The translations under genes and the position numbers were made by a program. Shown here one piece after another: positions 54,272-64,000 of a DNA stretch of 64,000 nucleotides. The DNA lies in NCBI RefSeq assembly GCF_028009165.1, contig NC_079245.1:2108001-2172000 (forward strand), in the 5' to 3' direction. The notes beneath the pieces were generated by a model. The model saw only the letters and a list, made by a program, of their open reading frames with translations. It was not told the origin of the DNA and searched no databases. How positions within the stretch are numbered: position 1 is the first letter of the stretch; the number at the start of each line of letters is the position of its first letter. Source of the DNA: Akanthomyces muscarius (Eukaryota; Ascomycota; Sordariomycetes; Hypocreales; Cordycipitaceae).

Positions 54272-56787
54272 ATGGAACGACTAGACTCGTCCGCTTCAAA
54301 TAGCGGACGGCGGCCGCAGCCCACGGGCATCAAAATGAGAGCGTGTGCAAACTGCTCGCGCCTTAAAATGAAGTGCCGCTGGCCGGCCGGGTTATCGCCG
54401 GCCGATGCCACAACCGCATGCACGAGGTATGGCGAGCCCGAGACAACGCCCCCTCCACGCATCGCAACCTGCGCAAGGGTCTCACTAACAGGTGTAGGTG
54501 TGACCGATTGGGTATCTCATGCGGTGTGCCAGCAAATGCGCCTCGGAAACGAAGGGCAAAATCAAAGTACGTCTTGTCGCGAATGTACCGTCAAGGTGGG
54601 GAGAGTATGCTAATGCGCCATTCAGCCGCGTCGCGCAGCTAGAGCAAAAACTGGACGGCATCATGTCGCTCCTCGAGTCCAGCCAAAGAGGCAAGCGCAG
54701 GTCGTCCAGCACAGGATCCGCGTCGACCGCCGGCGAGGGCTCCTCGCCGCTGACCCCGGACAGCCAAGGCAACAACCCATGGACCTTTCGCGGGCTCCCC
54801 TCCGAGCCGGCCGCCAGCAACGCGCACTCGCGAGCCACCGTCACCACCGCCGGTGGCGGCGGGGAGGAGCTGCAGGGCGGCGGCGCGAACGTATATGCCG
54901 ACCGTGGCATCGCAGAGACGGTCGAGCTGGTGCCCGGCCTGCGCATGACGTTTACGGAAGCGGCGGAGTACCTGCACATCTACCGCAAGGACTACATGCC
55001 CGTGTTCCCGTTTGTCATCATAGAGGAGACGACCAAGCCGCACGAGCTGTACTACAACGCGCCGGCGCTGTTTTGGATGATCATGGCGGCCGTGGCGCAG
55101 ACGTCCGAGGAGATGGACGTGGCGGTCAAGAAGTGGCTGCGGCAGCACGTGGCCGAGAAGATGATTGTCAAGCAGGAAAAGTCGCTGCAGCTCCTGCAAG
55201 CGATTCTTGTGCATCTGATATGGTACGCAGCGAGGCTCCTGCCCCTACGCAAAACAGGCGCGAAATGACATGTGCTAATCGGCGGCTGGTGTGTATTCTC
55301 GCAGGGGCTCCTTTCACTTTTACATCGACGCAGACACGCCGCTGTTTATGAGCCTGGCGCAAAACATTGTGCTGGATCTGAAGCTGGACTGGCCGCCGGA
55401 GCAAGGCCAGGTGTACCAGCACTCGCTGCTCGGCGCGGCGTGGTGCCACATGAACAAGGCGCACCTGATGCGCCGGCGCAAGGCGCACACGCCCGCCGAG
55501 ATTCGCGCCGTGCTGGGCCTCCATTACGCGACATCGGTGTAAGTTTTCTCCTGCTTGCACTGGTTATTTCCCACAATGGCATAAAGCGAGAAGAGAAATC
55601 TGAACTGACGGCCCCGCCAGAACAATGTCCATGTTCCGCAGGGGACCTGGCGCGGCGTGGAACAGCTACCTGACCAAGTGCTGCGACTCCATGGCCGCGC
55701 TGTGCCAGCACCCGCTCGACGCGGTGCTGTCGGCGAGCGTGCGGCTGCAGCGCATCGCGCAAAAGGGCTTGAGCGCGCTGCCAGGGACCGAGTACGTCTG
55801 GGGCCCGACGGCGACGGTGTACGGCCACGCGCAGGAGATGACGATGAGCCTGACGCGGGACAACATGGACAAGTTTGTGCAGTCGCAGACGCCCGAGGTT
55901 CAAAACGCCAGTACGTCTTCCTGCCACTTCTATCGGCCTAGAAAAAGACGAAGAAGAAGAAGAAGAAGAAGGAGAAAACCGCAAGCTAACTCATGCTTCC
56001 AGTGATGTTCCGCCATCTGTACCTCGCATTGCTGGTGCGCCTCTACGAGCCCGTGCTCGGCATGCAGCCGACGACGACGACGTCGGACAACAGCGCCAAC
56101 GCGTCCGCGTGCGCACCGTTTCGCCGGACCGACATGCTATGGAAGCTCGTCGACGCGTGCGACGCGCTCTTTGCCGCGCGGCGCGAGCTCAGCGTCCCGC
56201 AGACGGCTCTGCGCCCCTCGACCATGACGGGTTTCCTCGCGTTTGGCGTCGTCACGGCGTCGCGCGTGCTCTTCCACGAGGCCGAAGACTGGGAGCCCGC
56301 CGTCGCGCGCCGCCGCTTCGACTACGGCGCCGCCATGCTCGAGACGGCCGCGCAGTTTGAGCAGGCCGAGGCGTGGGCGCGGCGGCACGGCCGCCGGCGG
56401 CCCATGCACGACAAGACGGCGCTGTTCCTGCTGTACGCGCAGAAGCTCAAGTGGATCCGGCAGTGGTACGAGGCGAGGAGCTCGGTGGACGAGGGGGCTG
56501 CTTCTGCTTCGAATTGCAGCGGTGCGGACGCGGCGATGGGGACGCCGATGATTACGCCGCCGGAGGAGCAGGAGGAGCAGGAGGATAGGACGCCGAGACA
56601 GGAGGTGGTTGGCCCTGAGGATGCGGCCATGGCGGGGATGGATATGCTGGGGACGGACCAGCAGCCGATTCCGAGCTTCTTGCCGGATTTTCAGTTTGAC
56701 GAGGCGTTTTGGCAGGATATGCTCCTGGGCACGCCGCAGCCGGCGGCGTTTGGACAGTACAACATGGGACACCACGGGACGCTGTGA
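54272..56787 (+). CDS. Zn2Cys6 transcription factor with fungal-specific (MHR) domain
   Basis: Six exons: 54272-54426, 54498-54566, 54626-55222, 55305-55538, 55621-55910, 56003-56787; 709 residues. The binuclear zinc cluster is split by intron 1. Splicing to the second of two acceptors gives Cys 25, 28, 35, 50, 53, 60, the canonical C-x2-C-x6-C...C-x2-C-x6-C spacing. A basic linker (PRKRRAKS) and a short coiled coil (NRVAQLEQKLDGIMSLLES) follow, for DNA binding as a dimer. The middle region (about 140-520) has the MHR features FTEAAEYLHIYRKDYMPVFPF and MSLAQNIVLDLKL. Intron 5 holds a GAA tract. The C-terminus is acidic and Gln-rich. The target genes are unknown. The transposon end lies 250 bp upstream, so its promoter is truncated or shared with transposon DNA. 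Confidence 0.88.
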
Positions 56788-57111
56788 ATGTCAAAAGTTG
56801 CATCTGAGCATAAATATGTGAACAAATATTAATACCCACCTCCGAAGAATGAGATTAGACAGAAATGCGCAATAGTGGTGTCCCGTGTAAGCCGGGCTCC
56901 TCGGCACAGGATCCGGCCGGGTAGGTGGACTCGGAGCCGCGCCGGAGATCCACACTGTGTGCTAGCTTCCCCTGACGGACGCCAGTCGTCAAGCTGCCGC
57001 AAACACCATCTCCGCATATCGCCCTTGCCGCTACATATCGCATCGGCAGCGTAGTCTCGCACGGCTGTTTTACTTTGTTTCATTCAACGACCCTCTCCTG
57101 CGCCACCAAAA
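56788..57111. other. Short intergenic region before the TMEM97-like gene
   Basis: 324 bases with the 3' end of the regulator gene and a T/C-rich leader. Nothing else recognised. Confidence 0.5.
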
Positions 57112-57786
57112 ATGGCAAACAAACCCGTGCGCGACTGGGTCTACCTGGCCATCATCGGCCTGCAGCTCACCGGCATGCTCGGTAAACCCCAGCCCTCCGC
57201 CCGTTCGTCGTACACCGTAAGCTATCCCCCGCTAACACTCCCGTCCCAGTGCTCGACCTGGTCGCCTTCTACCCCCCGCCGCTGTGGATGCCCCCCGGCG
57301 CGCCGCTGCACTTCCTCGTCGGTCTGCGCCGGCGGTACGTGACCTTTACCGGCGACCCCTTCTTCTCCTCGTCGTCGGCCGTGCACGGCGCGCCCTGGTT
57401 CGAGGTCTTCCTGTACATTGAGGGGCTCGTGCAGTTCCCGCTCGCGGCGTACCTGGTCTCGAAGCTGGCGTCGCCCCGGCGCATGGCTGGCCCCGCGGAG
57501 CTGGCCGGGCTGGCGTTTGGCTGCCTGACGTTCATGGGCTCGGCGGCGTGCTGCTACGAGCTGCTGCACATGGGCGCCGATCAGGTGGCGGTGGAGAAGA
57601 AGACGCAGCTGCTGTACGGCACCTACCTCCCGTTTGTGGTTATTCGTAAGTGCCCATTTCTTGTTTCATGATGTGGCTCGATACGATCTGACGTTTTTGT
57701 GAAAAGCGGCTGTTTTGGCGGTGGACATGTTTCTGCGACTGCTGCCTCGTGTGCAGGCTACGAGTACCAAGGACAAGGATGAGTAA
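57112..57786 (+). CDS. EXPERA-domain membrane protein, TMEM97/sigma-2 receptor family
   Basis: Exons 57112-57181, 57250-57645, 57707-57786 (introns 68 and 61 nt), 181 residues. Four hydrophobic helices are visible: DWVYLAIIGLQLTGMLVLDL, WFEVFLYIEGLVQFPLAAYL, the segment around LAGLAFGCLTFMGSAACCYELL, and YLPFVVIPAVLAVDMFLRLL. The Glu in the second helix and the overall pattern fit the EXPERA fold of ER sterol-binding proteins such as EBP and TMEM97. The C-terminus is short and Lys-rich (STKDKDE), compatible with ER retention. A role in sterol transport or homeostasis is inferred from the family. Both splice joins restore helix continuity. Confidence 0.85.
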
Positions 57787-57966
57787 TTGCATCATTCTGA
57801 CGAGTTGAAAAGTAATAATATGTAATACCACATTCACGCTGTGCCAATACAGCGCGGAAACAGACCGAAAACCAAGAACTCCTAAATGGCCATGATTGAA
57901 CCCCTTTCCTGTCACTTTTCACAGTTTTCGTACAGACTTCATTCATGTTTTGCGTAGGGCAGCCCC

Positions 57967-58911
57967 TTAATCCACGCGCTTCGAGTATCCCCAGCCGTTG
58001 CCGAGGCCATGGCCCAGTGGCGTCGCGCCGCCCAGCGCACGATTCTTCAGCCGCCTCGGCAGAACGATGCCCAGGGTGTACATGGCCGCGACCAGGCCGC
58101 CCGCGATGAACGAGACGAGGCTGTAGAAAAAGGTGCTGGCGTAGATGTGCCCGCCGAGGCCCTGCCACTCGACGCGGCCCTCGGAGTGCGGCAGGTGCGG
58201 CGTGGGGAACCAGCGGACCGAGAAGCGCAGCGGCAGCGGCTCGCCGATGGTGAGCTTGGTCGACGCCGAGCCCTCCATGTGGGAGAGGGGGCTGGTGCTG
58301 TAGGAGATGGCCGAGTCGAGGACGCCGCTGTCGTGGTGGTGGACGTGGTGCTTGGGGACCGAGTGCAGCAGCACGTTCATGTGCGTCGAGACGTGCATGT
58401 GGCTGAGCTGCAGCGTGCCGGCGAGGGCGAAGACGAGCGGGATGTGCTCCTGCGCGGGCGGCGCCTCGCCGATGATGCTGACGGCGGCGGGCGGGCGCGC
58501 CGGCAGCCGGCACGACAGGGGCGCGTCGCTGTGGATGTAGAACTCGAGGAGGTGGAAGAATTCGTGCGAGATGGGGATGGTGCAGTTGACCTCGCCCTCG
58601 ATGCCGTAGCCGAACTCGAGGGGTTTACTGGTTTCCTTGCACACGGGAAAGGGGATCCATTGCAGCTGGTGGTTGCTGTCTTCAATGTGCTCGCCGGTTT
58701 CTCTGGGGGGGGGGATTTGTTAGCTTGGAACGTGGCCGGCAGAGTAGGGGAGCGGCGGCTGGGGGTCATACGAGCTGCGGTTCATGCACTCAATCGGGAT
58801 GGCGGCGCCGTAGTGGTAGGAGGGAAGCGCCGCGTGGTCGAGGTCGGCGGCGGTGGTGGTGGTGGCGGCGACGACCGCGGCGAGCGCGGGCAGGATGGCG
58901 AGCGCCAGCAT
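57967..58911 (-). CDS. Type I single-pass membrane protein, probably ER, unknown function
   Basis: Exons 58911-58772 and 58702-57967 on the minus strand (69-nt intron ending in a run of ten C before the acceptor), 291 residues. Residues 1-22 are a signal peptide (MLALAILPALAAVVAA). A luminal domain of about 215 residues follows, with cysteines near 42, 70, 87 and 106, N-glycosylation sequons, and His-rich patches (PKHHVHHH). One transmembrane helix lies near 238-261 (FFYSLVSFIAGGLVAAMYTLGIVL), then a 30-residue Arg/Gly tail with a dibasic RR just after the membrane. It looks like a conserved fungal protein, but I do not recognise a named family. Confidence 0.78.
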
Positions 58912-59454
58912 CGTGTCGGCTCCGTCGTTGGTTTTGATATCAGACGCGAGGGACAGGGCGGGCGAACGGAGTAGGTTATCTCGACATGGGGTCGTGAGGC
59001 GTTGTTTGCGTGGGCTATGCGTGTGTATTTCAAGTTTCAAGGACAAACACAGCAAATTACACGGGCGGCGCACACGATGGAGGTTGAGATGTGGCTTTTG
59101 CGCCAATGCCCATGCGTCGGCACTTGGGCGAAGCAAACGGGATTCACAGACTGACGTAGCATCCATCACGTGTAAGGGGCAGCTGTAGCGGTGTTGGACG
59201 CTTTTTAGTGCCTTGGGGCTCGTTTACAGTGCATTTAGTGGATACATGAGGCGCTGGAACCCTGCCTACTCAGTAAGGTAGGTACCTTTAAGGGCCAAAA
59301 TCCCCCAAGTCAAATTTATCTACGCTAACAAAAAATCATGACCTCTCAACCTACCGAGCACAGAGCTCGTGTCTGCACAACGTACTTGTTCGTATTACAT
59401 CCTGGCCACCAGCCGCTGCGCAACAACTCGTCTCTCCCCCATCCCCGTTGGCCT
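58912..59454. other. Intergenic region
   Basis: About 540 bases upstream of the membrane-protein gene and downstream of the methyltransferase, both on the minus strand. Nothing recognised. Confidence 0.5.
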
Positions 59455-60474
59455 TCATTTATCCACCCGTCCCGTCATGTAAATGACATCCCACTTGACC
59501 TCCCACCCTTGCCCCTTGTGCTTTTCCACCAGGTGCTTGTGCACCAGCGCCTTGACCTCGTCCGCCGAGTGCGCCGCCAGCTGCTCCTCGCTCCAGAACA
59601 TCTTGGTCACGAAGCCCAGCATCATGCCAAACATGTCGATGAACTCGTCGGCGCTGCGGATGTAGTACGAGTCGCCCTGCACATTGACCTTGACGTCCTT
59701 GAGCCCCAGGCTCTCCAGGTGCGTCGCCACCCACGCCGGCTCGTACCATGTGCCCGAGTCGTGCATCTGCATGGGCATCTTGTCCGGCAACGGCGCGTCA
59801 AACGGCATGGCATCAAAGGCTGTCTTGACATCGGCGAACCAGAATTTGTTCTCCGTGTGCGTCGGGAACGTCGTGGCGCCAAAGACGCCGCCGGGCTTGA
59901 GGACGCGAATCGCCTCTGTCGTTGTGTCAGCAAAGTGTCTTCCCTCGTGACTCGGTCGAGAACCGCACCTTTTACGGCAGCATCCGGGTTGGGAATTATA
60001 TGCAAGCCAAGCAAGATGGAAACGTGACTATATGTGTTGTCCGGCAGCTTTGTATCCTAGTGCCAGGCCTGTCAGTCACTGCAAGTCACTTTGTTCAAGT
60101 CTGCCTCGTACCTGTGCGTCGGCGACGCGTGCCTCCGTGTTGATCCAGCCCTCCGTCTTGATGCGCTCCTGCGTGATGCCGACCAGCGCCTCGGAAAAGT
60201 CCGTCGCCAGAATTGACCCGGCCTGCAGCGTCGTCCGCGGCAGCGTCCTGTTGACCTCCTGCGCCATGACGCCCGCGCCGGCGGCATTGTCTAGCAGCGT
60301 CACCGGCGCCGTGCGGTCCGCCGTCAGGCCCATCTTGGGCAGCAGGGGCGCCGCGAGCTTGGCGATGATGGTCTTGCTGGTGCGCACCCACGTGTTCTCG
60401 TGCTTGTCCGCTTCAGAGAAGCTGCCGCTGAGGGTGTTGGACATTTTCTCCATGTTTCCGGCCTGTGCAGACAT
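59455..60474 (-). CDS. Class I SAM-dependent methyltransferase
   Basis: Exons 60474-60112, 60056-59969, 59915-59455 on the minus strand (introns 55 and 53 nt), 303 residues. An in-frame ATG at 60540 would add 22 residues. Motif I is LLDNAAGAGVMAQEV near 60-74. ILATDFSEALVGI near 90-105 is the post-I motif, LPDNTYSHVSILLGLHIIPN near 125-145 is motif IV/V, and EAIRVLKPGGVFGATTF is the typical motif VI. Splicing to the TAG before GATACA restores VADAQDTKLPDN. It resembles the UbiE/Methyltransf_11 group that methylates small molecules; the substrate is unknown. The second intron uses a weaker GTGCGG donor. Confidence 0.85.
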
Positions 60475-61016
60475 GTTTGTGCGAGTATTGTGCGAGAGTA
60501 GCGGGCGTAAAAATCGAAAAGAAAATCTGGTATTGTTCATTGATGACAGGATGTTGCAGTGGCAGAGTTTGAATTACTTGGAGCTATATATACCGGATGC
60601 CGGCGACTATCACGCTTCTCACGGCTGTCACACGGAGACTTCCAGATGCCGGGCCGTCAAGGTCCACCCCACAACCAGATCCGGTACCTGCAGCGCCCGG
60701 CCACATTTCGGAGACTTTTGATCTCGATTAGCAATTATGCCACACAACTACAACAATTGAAGGGACAACGCTACTGATGGCCAATATTCCGCGCGTTTCT
60801 CGGAAATATGCTTAATCCTCACGTAAGCCGCAATGTCCCTTCCTACTACCTCAAGAGTTTCGTCATTGTGCTGGTAGCCGCCGCCGCGGACTGACGTGGA
60901 TCTCGCCGACCCATGACGCTTACATGAATACGTACTGGTAAAGCTTGTCTGAAAGACAGCGATTGAAAAGGATCCAAGGGAAAAAAGAGGCTGATTAAAC
61001 ACTATTCAATCTTCTA
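60475..61016. other. Intergenic region: methyltransferase promoter
   Basis: About 540 bases between the lactonase stop and the methyltransferase start, both minus strand. A CA-rich stretch near 60740 is all that stands out. Confidence 0.5.
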
Positions 61017-62168
61017 CTAATAACCAGCTAGACCAGACGCGCCATCCATGGCCGGCAGACCCATGCCCTTGCCAACCAGCCCGCCAATCTGCTTCAGCGA
61101 GCCATCCTGCTGAATCTCATATCCCGCCACGGCGCCCGATCCGCGCAGCAGGTTGTACAGGTAGCGCCCGTCGCTGCTCAGCACCAAGTCCACCGGCTGG
61201 CTGCCCTCGCCGCCGGGCAGCGCCGCAGCGCCGTTCATCAGCGTGGCCGTGCCGTTGCCGTCCAGGCCGTAGCTCGAAATCGACCCCGACACAAAGTTGG
61301 CCGTGTACGCCCATTTCCCGTCAGGCGTCACGACGACCCAGCACCCGTCCGTCTGGTCGTTGCGCTCCGCCTTTGTAATGGCCGTCAGGCTCGGCGCCGC
61401 GCCGCCGTTGAAGCGATACGTCGACAGCGCGGCATTCTTCAGCGACGGCAGGCCCGACTCAATCACGTACAGAAAATCCTTGAAGAAGGCGGCGGCAAAC
61501 GGCCGCACGCCGCTCGACGCAATCGTCGTCATCGGCGTCGGGCTCGCGTGGCCGCTGGCCGCGTCCACGGCGAACACGTCAAGCGTGCTGCCGACCTTGT
61601 TGGTGACGACGAGCGCGCGGCCGTCGGGCGAGAAGACGACATCGCCGGGGACGCCAATGGGCGTGCTGAGCGGAATCGTGGCGTTGGTCAGCGGCTGCAG
61701 CTTGCCGTCGCGGCCGTCGACCTTGAAGCCGAAGATGCCCGTCGACGCCACCGAGCCGTCGAGCACGTACGCGTAGCCCGTCTTGGGGCTCAGCGCGATG
61801 CCGAGCGGCTGGTCGCCCGCGTAGACGGTCTGGATGAGAGTCAGGTTGGCGCCGTGCACGCCAAACACGGACACCTTGTCGTCGGCCGGGTTGACGGCGT
61901 AGAGGAACTTGCGGTCGGCGCTCAGCTGCAGCCCGCCCTGGGTGTCAAAGTCGACGCCCTGCCCGCGGCCGCCGGTGGCGTAGGTCCCCGCGGGCGTGAG
62001 CTCGCCGGAGCGGGAGCGCGAAAAGGCGACGATCTGGTTGGCGGAGGCGACGTTGGTCATGGCAAAGACGGCGCCGGCGGCCGAGGGGTGGCCGTTGCTG
62101 TTGCTGTCCGTGGCTGGGGCGGCGAGGGCGCCGCCGGCCAGGAGGGGAGCGATGATGCTGAATTTCAT
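61017..62168 (-). CDS. Secreted lactonase-like seven-bladed beta-propeller
   Basis: Single exon, 383 residues from the ATG at 62168. A signal peptide occupies residues 1-16 (MKFSIIAPLLAGGALA). The rest is a series of WD-like blades with repeated segments such as LSADRKFLYAVN, LSPKTGYAYVLD, FSPDGRALVVTN, VTPDGKWAYTAN and LSSDGRYLYNL. These are typical of the 6-phosphogluconolactonase/carboxymuconate-lactonase propeller family (lactonase PF10282 type). Fungal secreted members are often of unknown substrate. The same fold is used for lactone hydrolysis, so that is the likely reaction class, but no catalytic proof is visible. A TATA box is 115 bp upstream. Confidence 0.88.
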   Translation of the reverse strand: MKFSIIAPLLAGGALAAPATDSNSNGHPSAAGAVFAMTNVASANQIVAFSRSRSGELTPAGTYATGGRGQGVDFDTQGGLQLSADRKFLYAVNPADDKVSVFGVHGANLTLIQTVYAGDQPLGIALSPKTGYAYVLDGSVASTGIFGFKVDGRDGKLQPLTNATIPLSTPIGVPGDVVFSPDGRALVVTNKVGSTLDVFAVDAASGHASPTPMTTIASSGVRPFAAAFFKDFLYVIESGLPSLKNAALSTYRFNGGAAPSLTAITKAERNDQTDGCWVVVTPDGKWAYTANFVSGSISSYGLDGNGTATLMNGAAALPGGEGSQPVDLVLSSDGRYLYNLLRGSGAVAGYEIQQDGSLKQIGGLVGKGMGLPAMDGASGLAGY

Positions 62169-63485
62169 GATGAGAGATCTATACTAGGATGAATAGTGAT
62201 GGAGTACGAGGATGAAGGAGAAGGTAGAGTTGTGACTGATGAACCGTAGAACATCACGATAGGTGGTGACCTGCGAGACCTCTTATATAGTCCGTGCTGG
62301 CAGGTTGGCAGCTTTGCTTTTCGGATTACAACACTAACCCAACCTCGACATTGTGATCCGCAACACGACCGCGGTTCAGACGTTACGAGTGATCTAGTTT
62401 CTTTCCATACTCCAACACCATCTCCACAGAAACATAAGAAATCGGACGGCACAGCCCTGTTTCTACCGGATGACAGACGGAAATGTCTCCAACAGTGACG
62501 ACCAAGGGACTAGTCGTCCGCCTTAGTCCACGTTACTTTACCTGCCGCAGCTCAAGTTACGTATAATTGTGGTGTAAATGATGTGTGGCTTCGCCCGTCC
62601 AGTGCTAGTTCAGGAACTAAATACCATCTCCCCCAGACAATTTGTTTGCCCGAGCCGAGCCAACCGCCTTGAAAAACGTAAGAAAGAAACCCCCCCCCTC
62701 CCAATTCATGGAATCACAGTACTCAACTGGACCTAGGCGAGCCAGAGTTGGTCGACTAGATCCTTGTTGATTGAGACAGGCCAAGCTAGTGCGCGAGGCA
62801 CAGGATGTGGAATCAGTTGTGAGTTGAGCGGCCCAAGGCTCCCGCGAGATGAAATCTCCGCATCCCCGCAAATGCCAATGGAAACATGTCTTCTTTGGGC
62901 TACATTCGTTGGGCCGGGGCGGGGAAAGGGTTGCAGCTGAGCTCCTCGCGTCTGAGTGGTGGCCAGAGATGCTTTCGGCCGAATTCGGTTGAAAATAAGC
63001 GCAGAGCTAGTAGTTTGGAATCATTGCGGAGCCATGATCTCATAATTTCAGAAAAGTAATCTCGATTATATTGATTCTCGGCAGCGATTAATTCCACATC
63101 TCTCATGTTATTACCTTTTTCCGAGCAATCGCAACATTTCATTCGGTTATGATGGCTGTGGCTGCGCGCAATTGCAATGAACCCCCTCCCCCACCCGGGG
63201 CGCAACGGCTCTTTGGCTAGATCATATGGAAAACGTCGTGATTTCAAAGCGATATTTTCGCATCAAGCTTCGGATGAAATGCATCTATTAACGTTTTTTG
63301 TGCGAATTTGGCGCGATTCAATCTTGTATAAGTATGTTCTGTAGAAACCTGGACATTTCACGAAATTGCCACGACGACATCCCATCACCACGCAGCGCTA
63401 CCAAGAAACAAGAACTCATCCCAGACCATCTTCATACTACTATACCGCCCAAAGTTGACACCCTTCCTATACTCTTCCATCCACA
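62169..63485. other. Divergent intergenic region between lactonase and GST-like gene
   Basis: About 1.3 kb. Besides the lactonase TATA box there is a C-run near 62690. No gene recognised. Confidence 0.5.
62283..62289 (-). promoter_or_regulatory. TATA box of the lactonase-like gene
   Basis: TATATAA on the minus strand, 115 bp upstream of the ATG at 62168. Confidence 0.55.
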
Positions 63486-64000
63486 ATGTCAAAGGTATGG
63501 CGCGGCATCCACCCTCCGTGTACAGAAGCACAAGCTAACAGCCCCTGTAGATGCAAGTATACTCCTTTGTCGGCTCCCAATGGGCCGGCGTCGCGCATCT
63601 CGCCCTGGCCGAAAAGGGCTTCACCCCAGGCACCGACTACGATATCCAGGAAATCGATCTCGGTATAATTCCCCCAAATTCTTGCCTTTACCCGCTTCCC
63701 CTCTAACAAAAACACGCAGGCAACGCCGACAACTTCTCCCCGGCCTACCTCGCCATCAACCCCAACGGCACCGTCCCGTCTCTCACGGCACCATCTCTGG
63801 CCTCGCCTCTGACCTCTAGCATCGACATCCTGCGCCACCTCGACTCTCTCAGCCCCGACGCGCATCCCCTCGTGCTTCGCGACAACAGCAACAACAACAG
63901 CGACCGCGCCCAGCAGATCATCGACCTCGTCCACTCCCCGCAGGTCGACACCAACATCCTCTTCTTCCGCGCGCGCAGCGTCCCCGAGCTCGACGCCAAG
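63486..64000 (+). CDS. Glutathione S-transferase-like protein, N-terminal part (3' end outside window)
   Basis: Exons 63486-63494, 63551-63662 and 63720 onward, cut by the window edge (introns 56 and 57 nt). The tiny first exon encodes only MSK; an ATG at 63551 directly after the first acceptor could also start translation. The visible part has a thioredoxin-like GST N domain: VYSFVGSQWAGVAHLALAEK, then EIDLGNADNFSPAYLAINPN and GTVPSL, with the cis-Pro before Ser-Leu that binds glutathione. SSIDILRHLDSL completes the domain. The C-terminal helical domain begins near residue 100. A role in glutathione conjugation or reduction is likely; the class is not determinable from this part. Confidence 0.85.

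Noticed and set aside
41633..60474. A secondary-metabolite cluster around the two methyltransferases and the zinc-cluster regulator
   Set aside because: The methyltransferases are almost 20 kb apart, separated by housekeeping genes and a transposon, and no PKS, NRPS, terpene synthase or P450 gene is present.

Overview
The window is nuclear DNA of a filamentous ascomycete. I infer a Sordariomycete, probably hypocrealean, from the gene complement and the short (47-191 nt) GT-AG introns with CTRAC-like branch points. A transposon damaged in the manner of repeat-induced point mutation (RIP) supports this. I cannot name the species. Coding DNA is GC-rich at third positions. The one strongly AT-rich block is the dead transposon at 52.0-54.0 kb.

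Layout, left to right. (1) 0-10.7 kb: the 3' end of a PDR-type ABC transporter, an ENA-like P-type ATPase, a 3 kb gap, then a 26-residue, two-exon metallothionein missed by length-based gene calling. (2) 10.7-20.7 kb: a Mae1-like C4-dicarboxylate transporter, a CRAL-TRIO lipid-transfer protein, an MDP-1 type HAD phosphatase, a 2EXR-domain protein, a delta-9 acyl-CoA desaturase fused to cytochrome b5, and a secreted cysteine-rich protein. (3) 22.8-30.1 kb: an M3 oligopeptidase, a decayed haloacetate-dehalogenase-like pseudogene, a zeta-crystallin quinone oxidoreductase and UDP-glucose 4-epimerase. (4) 32-41.2 kb: a SUN-domain nuclear envelope protein, then two ribosome-biogenesis genes in tandem, DBP4 and ESF1. 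(5) 41.6-51.5 kb: a LaeA-like methyltransferase, mitochondrial proline dehydrogenase, a 3.2 kb gap and a 7TM-RGS receptor (GprK class). (6) 51.99-54.02 kb: a RIP-mutated Fot1/pogo-type DNA transposon with 42-bp inverted repeats and a TA duplication. A 193-bp solo LTR with its own GTAAT duplication has landed inside its transposase. (7) 54.3-64 kb: a Zn2Cys6 regulator just downstream of the transposon, an EXPERA/TMEM97 protein, a single-pass ER-type membrane protein, a second methyltransferase, a secreted beta-propeller lactonase-like protein, and the 5' part of a glutathione S-transferase-like gene cut by the window edge.

Most genes are housekeeping or stress functions and do not form one obvious pathway. 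Possible functional neighbourhoods are cation/metal homeostasis (ENA ATPase and metallothionein) and small-subunit ribosome assembly (DBP4-ESF1). I see no biosynthetic cluster, tRNA, rRNA or CRISPR array. The most informative items are the tiny metallothionein, the layered transposon history, the dehalogenase pseudogene, and a tandem splice acceptor that would alter the zinc-cluster spacing of the transcription factor.
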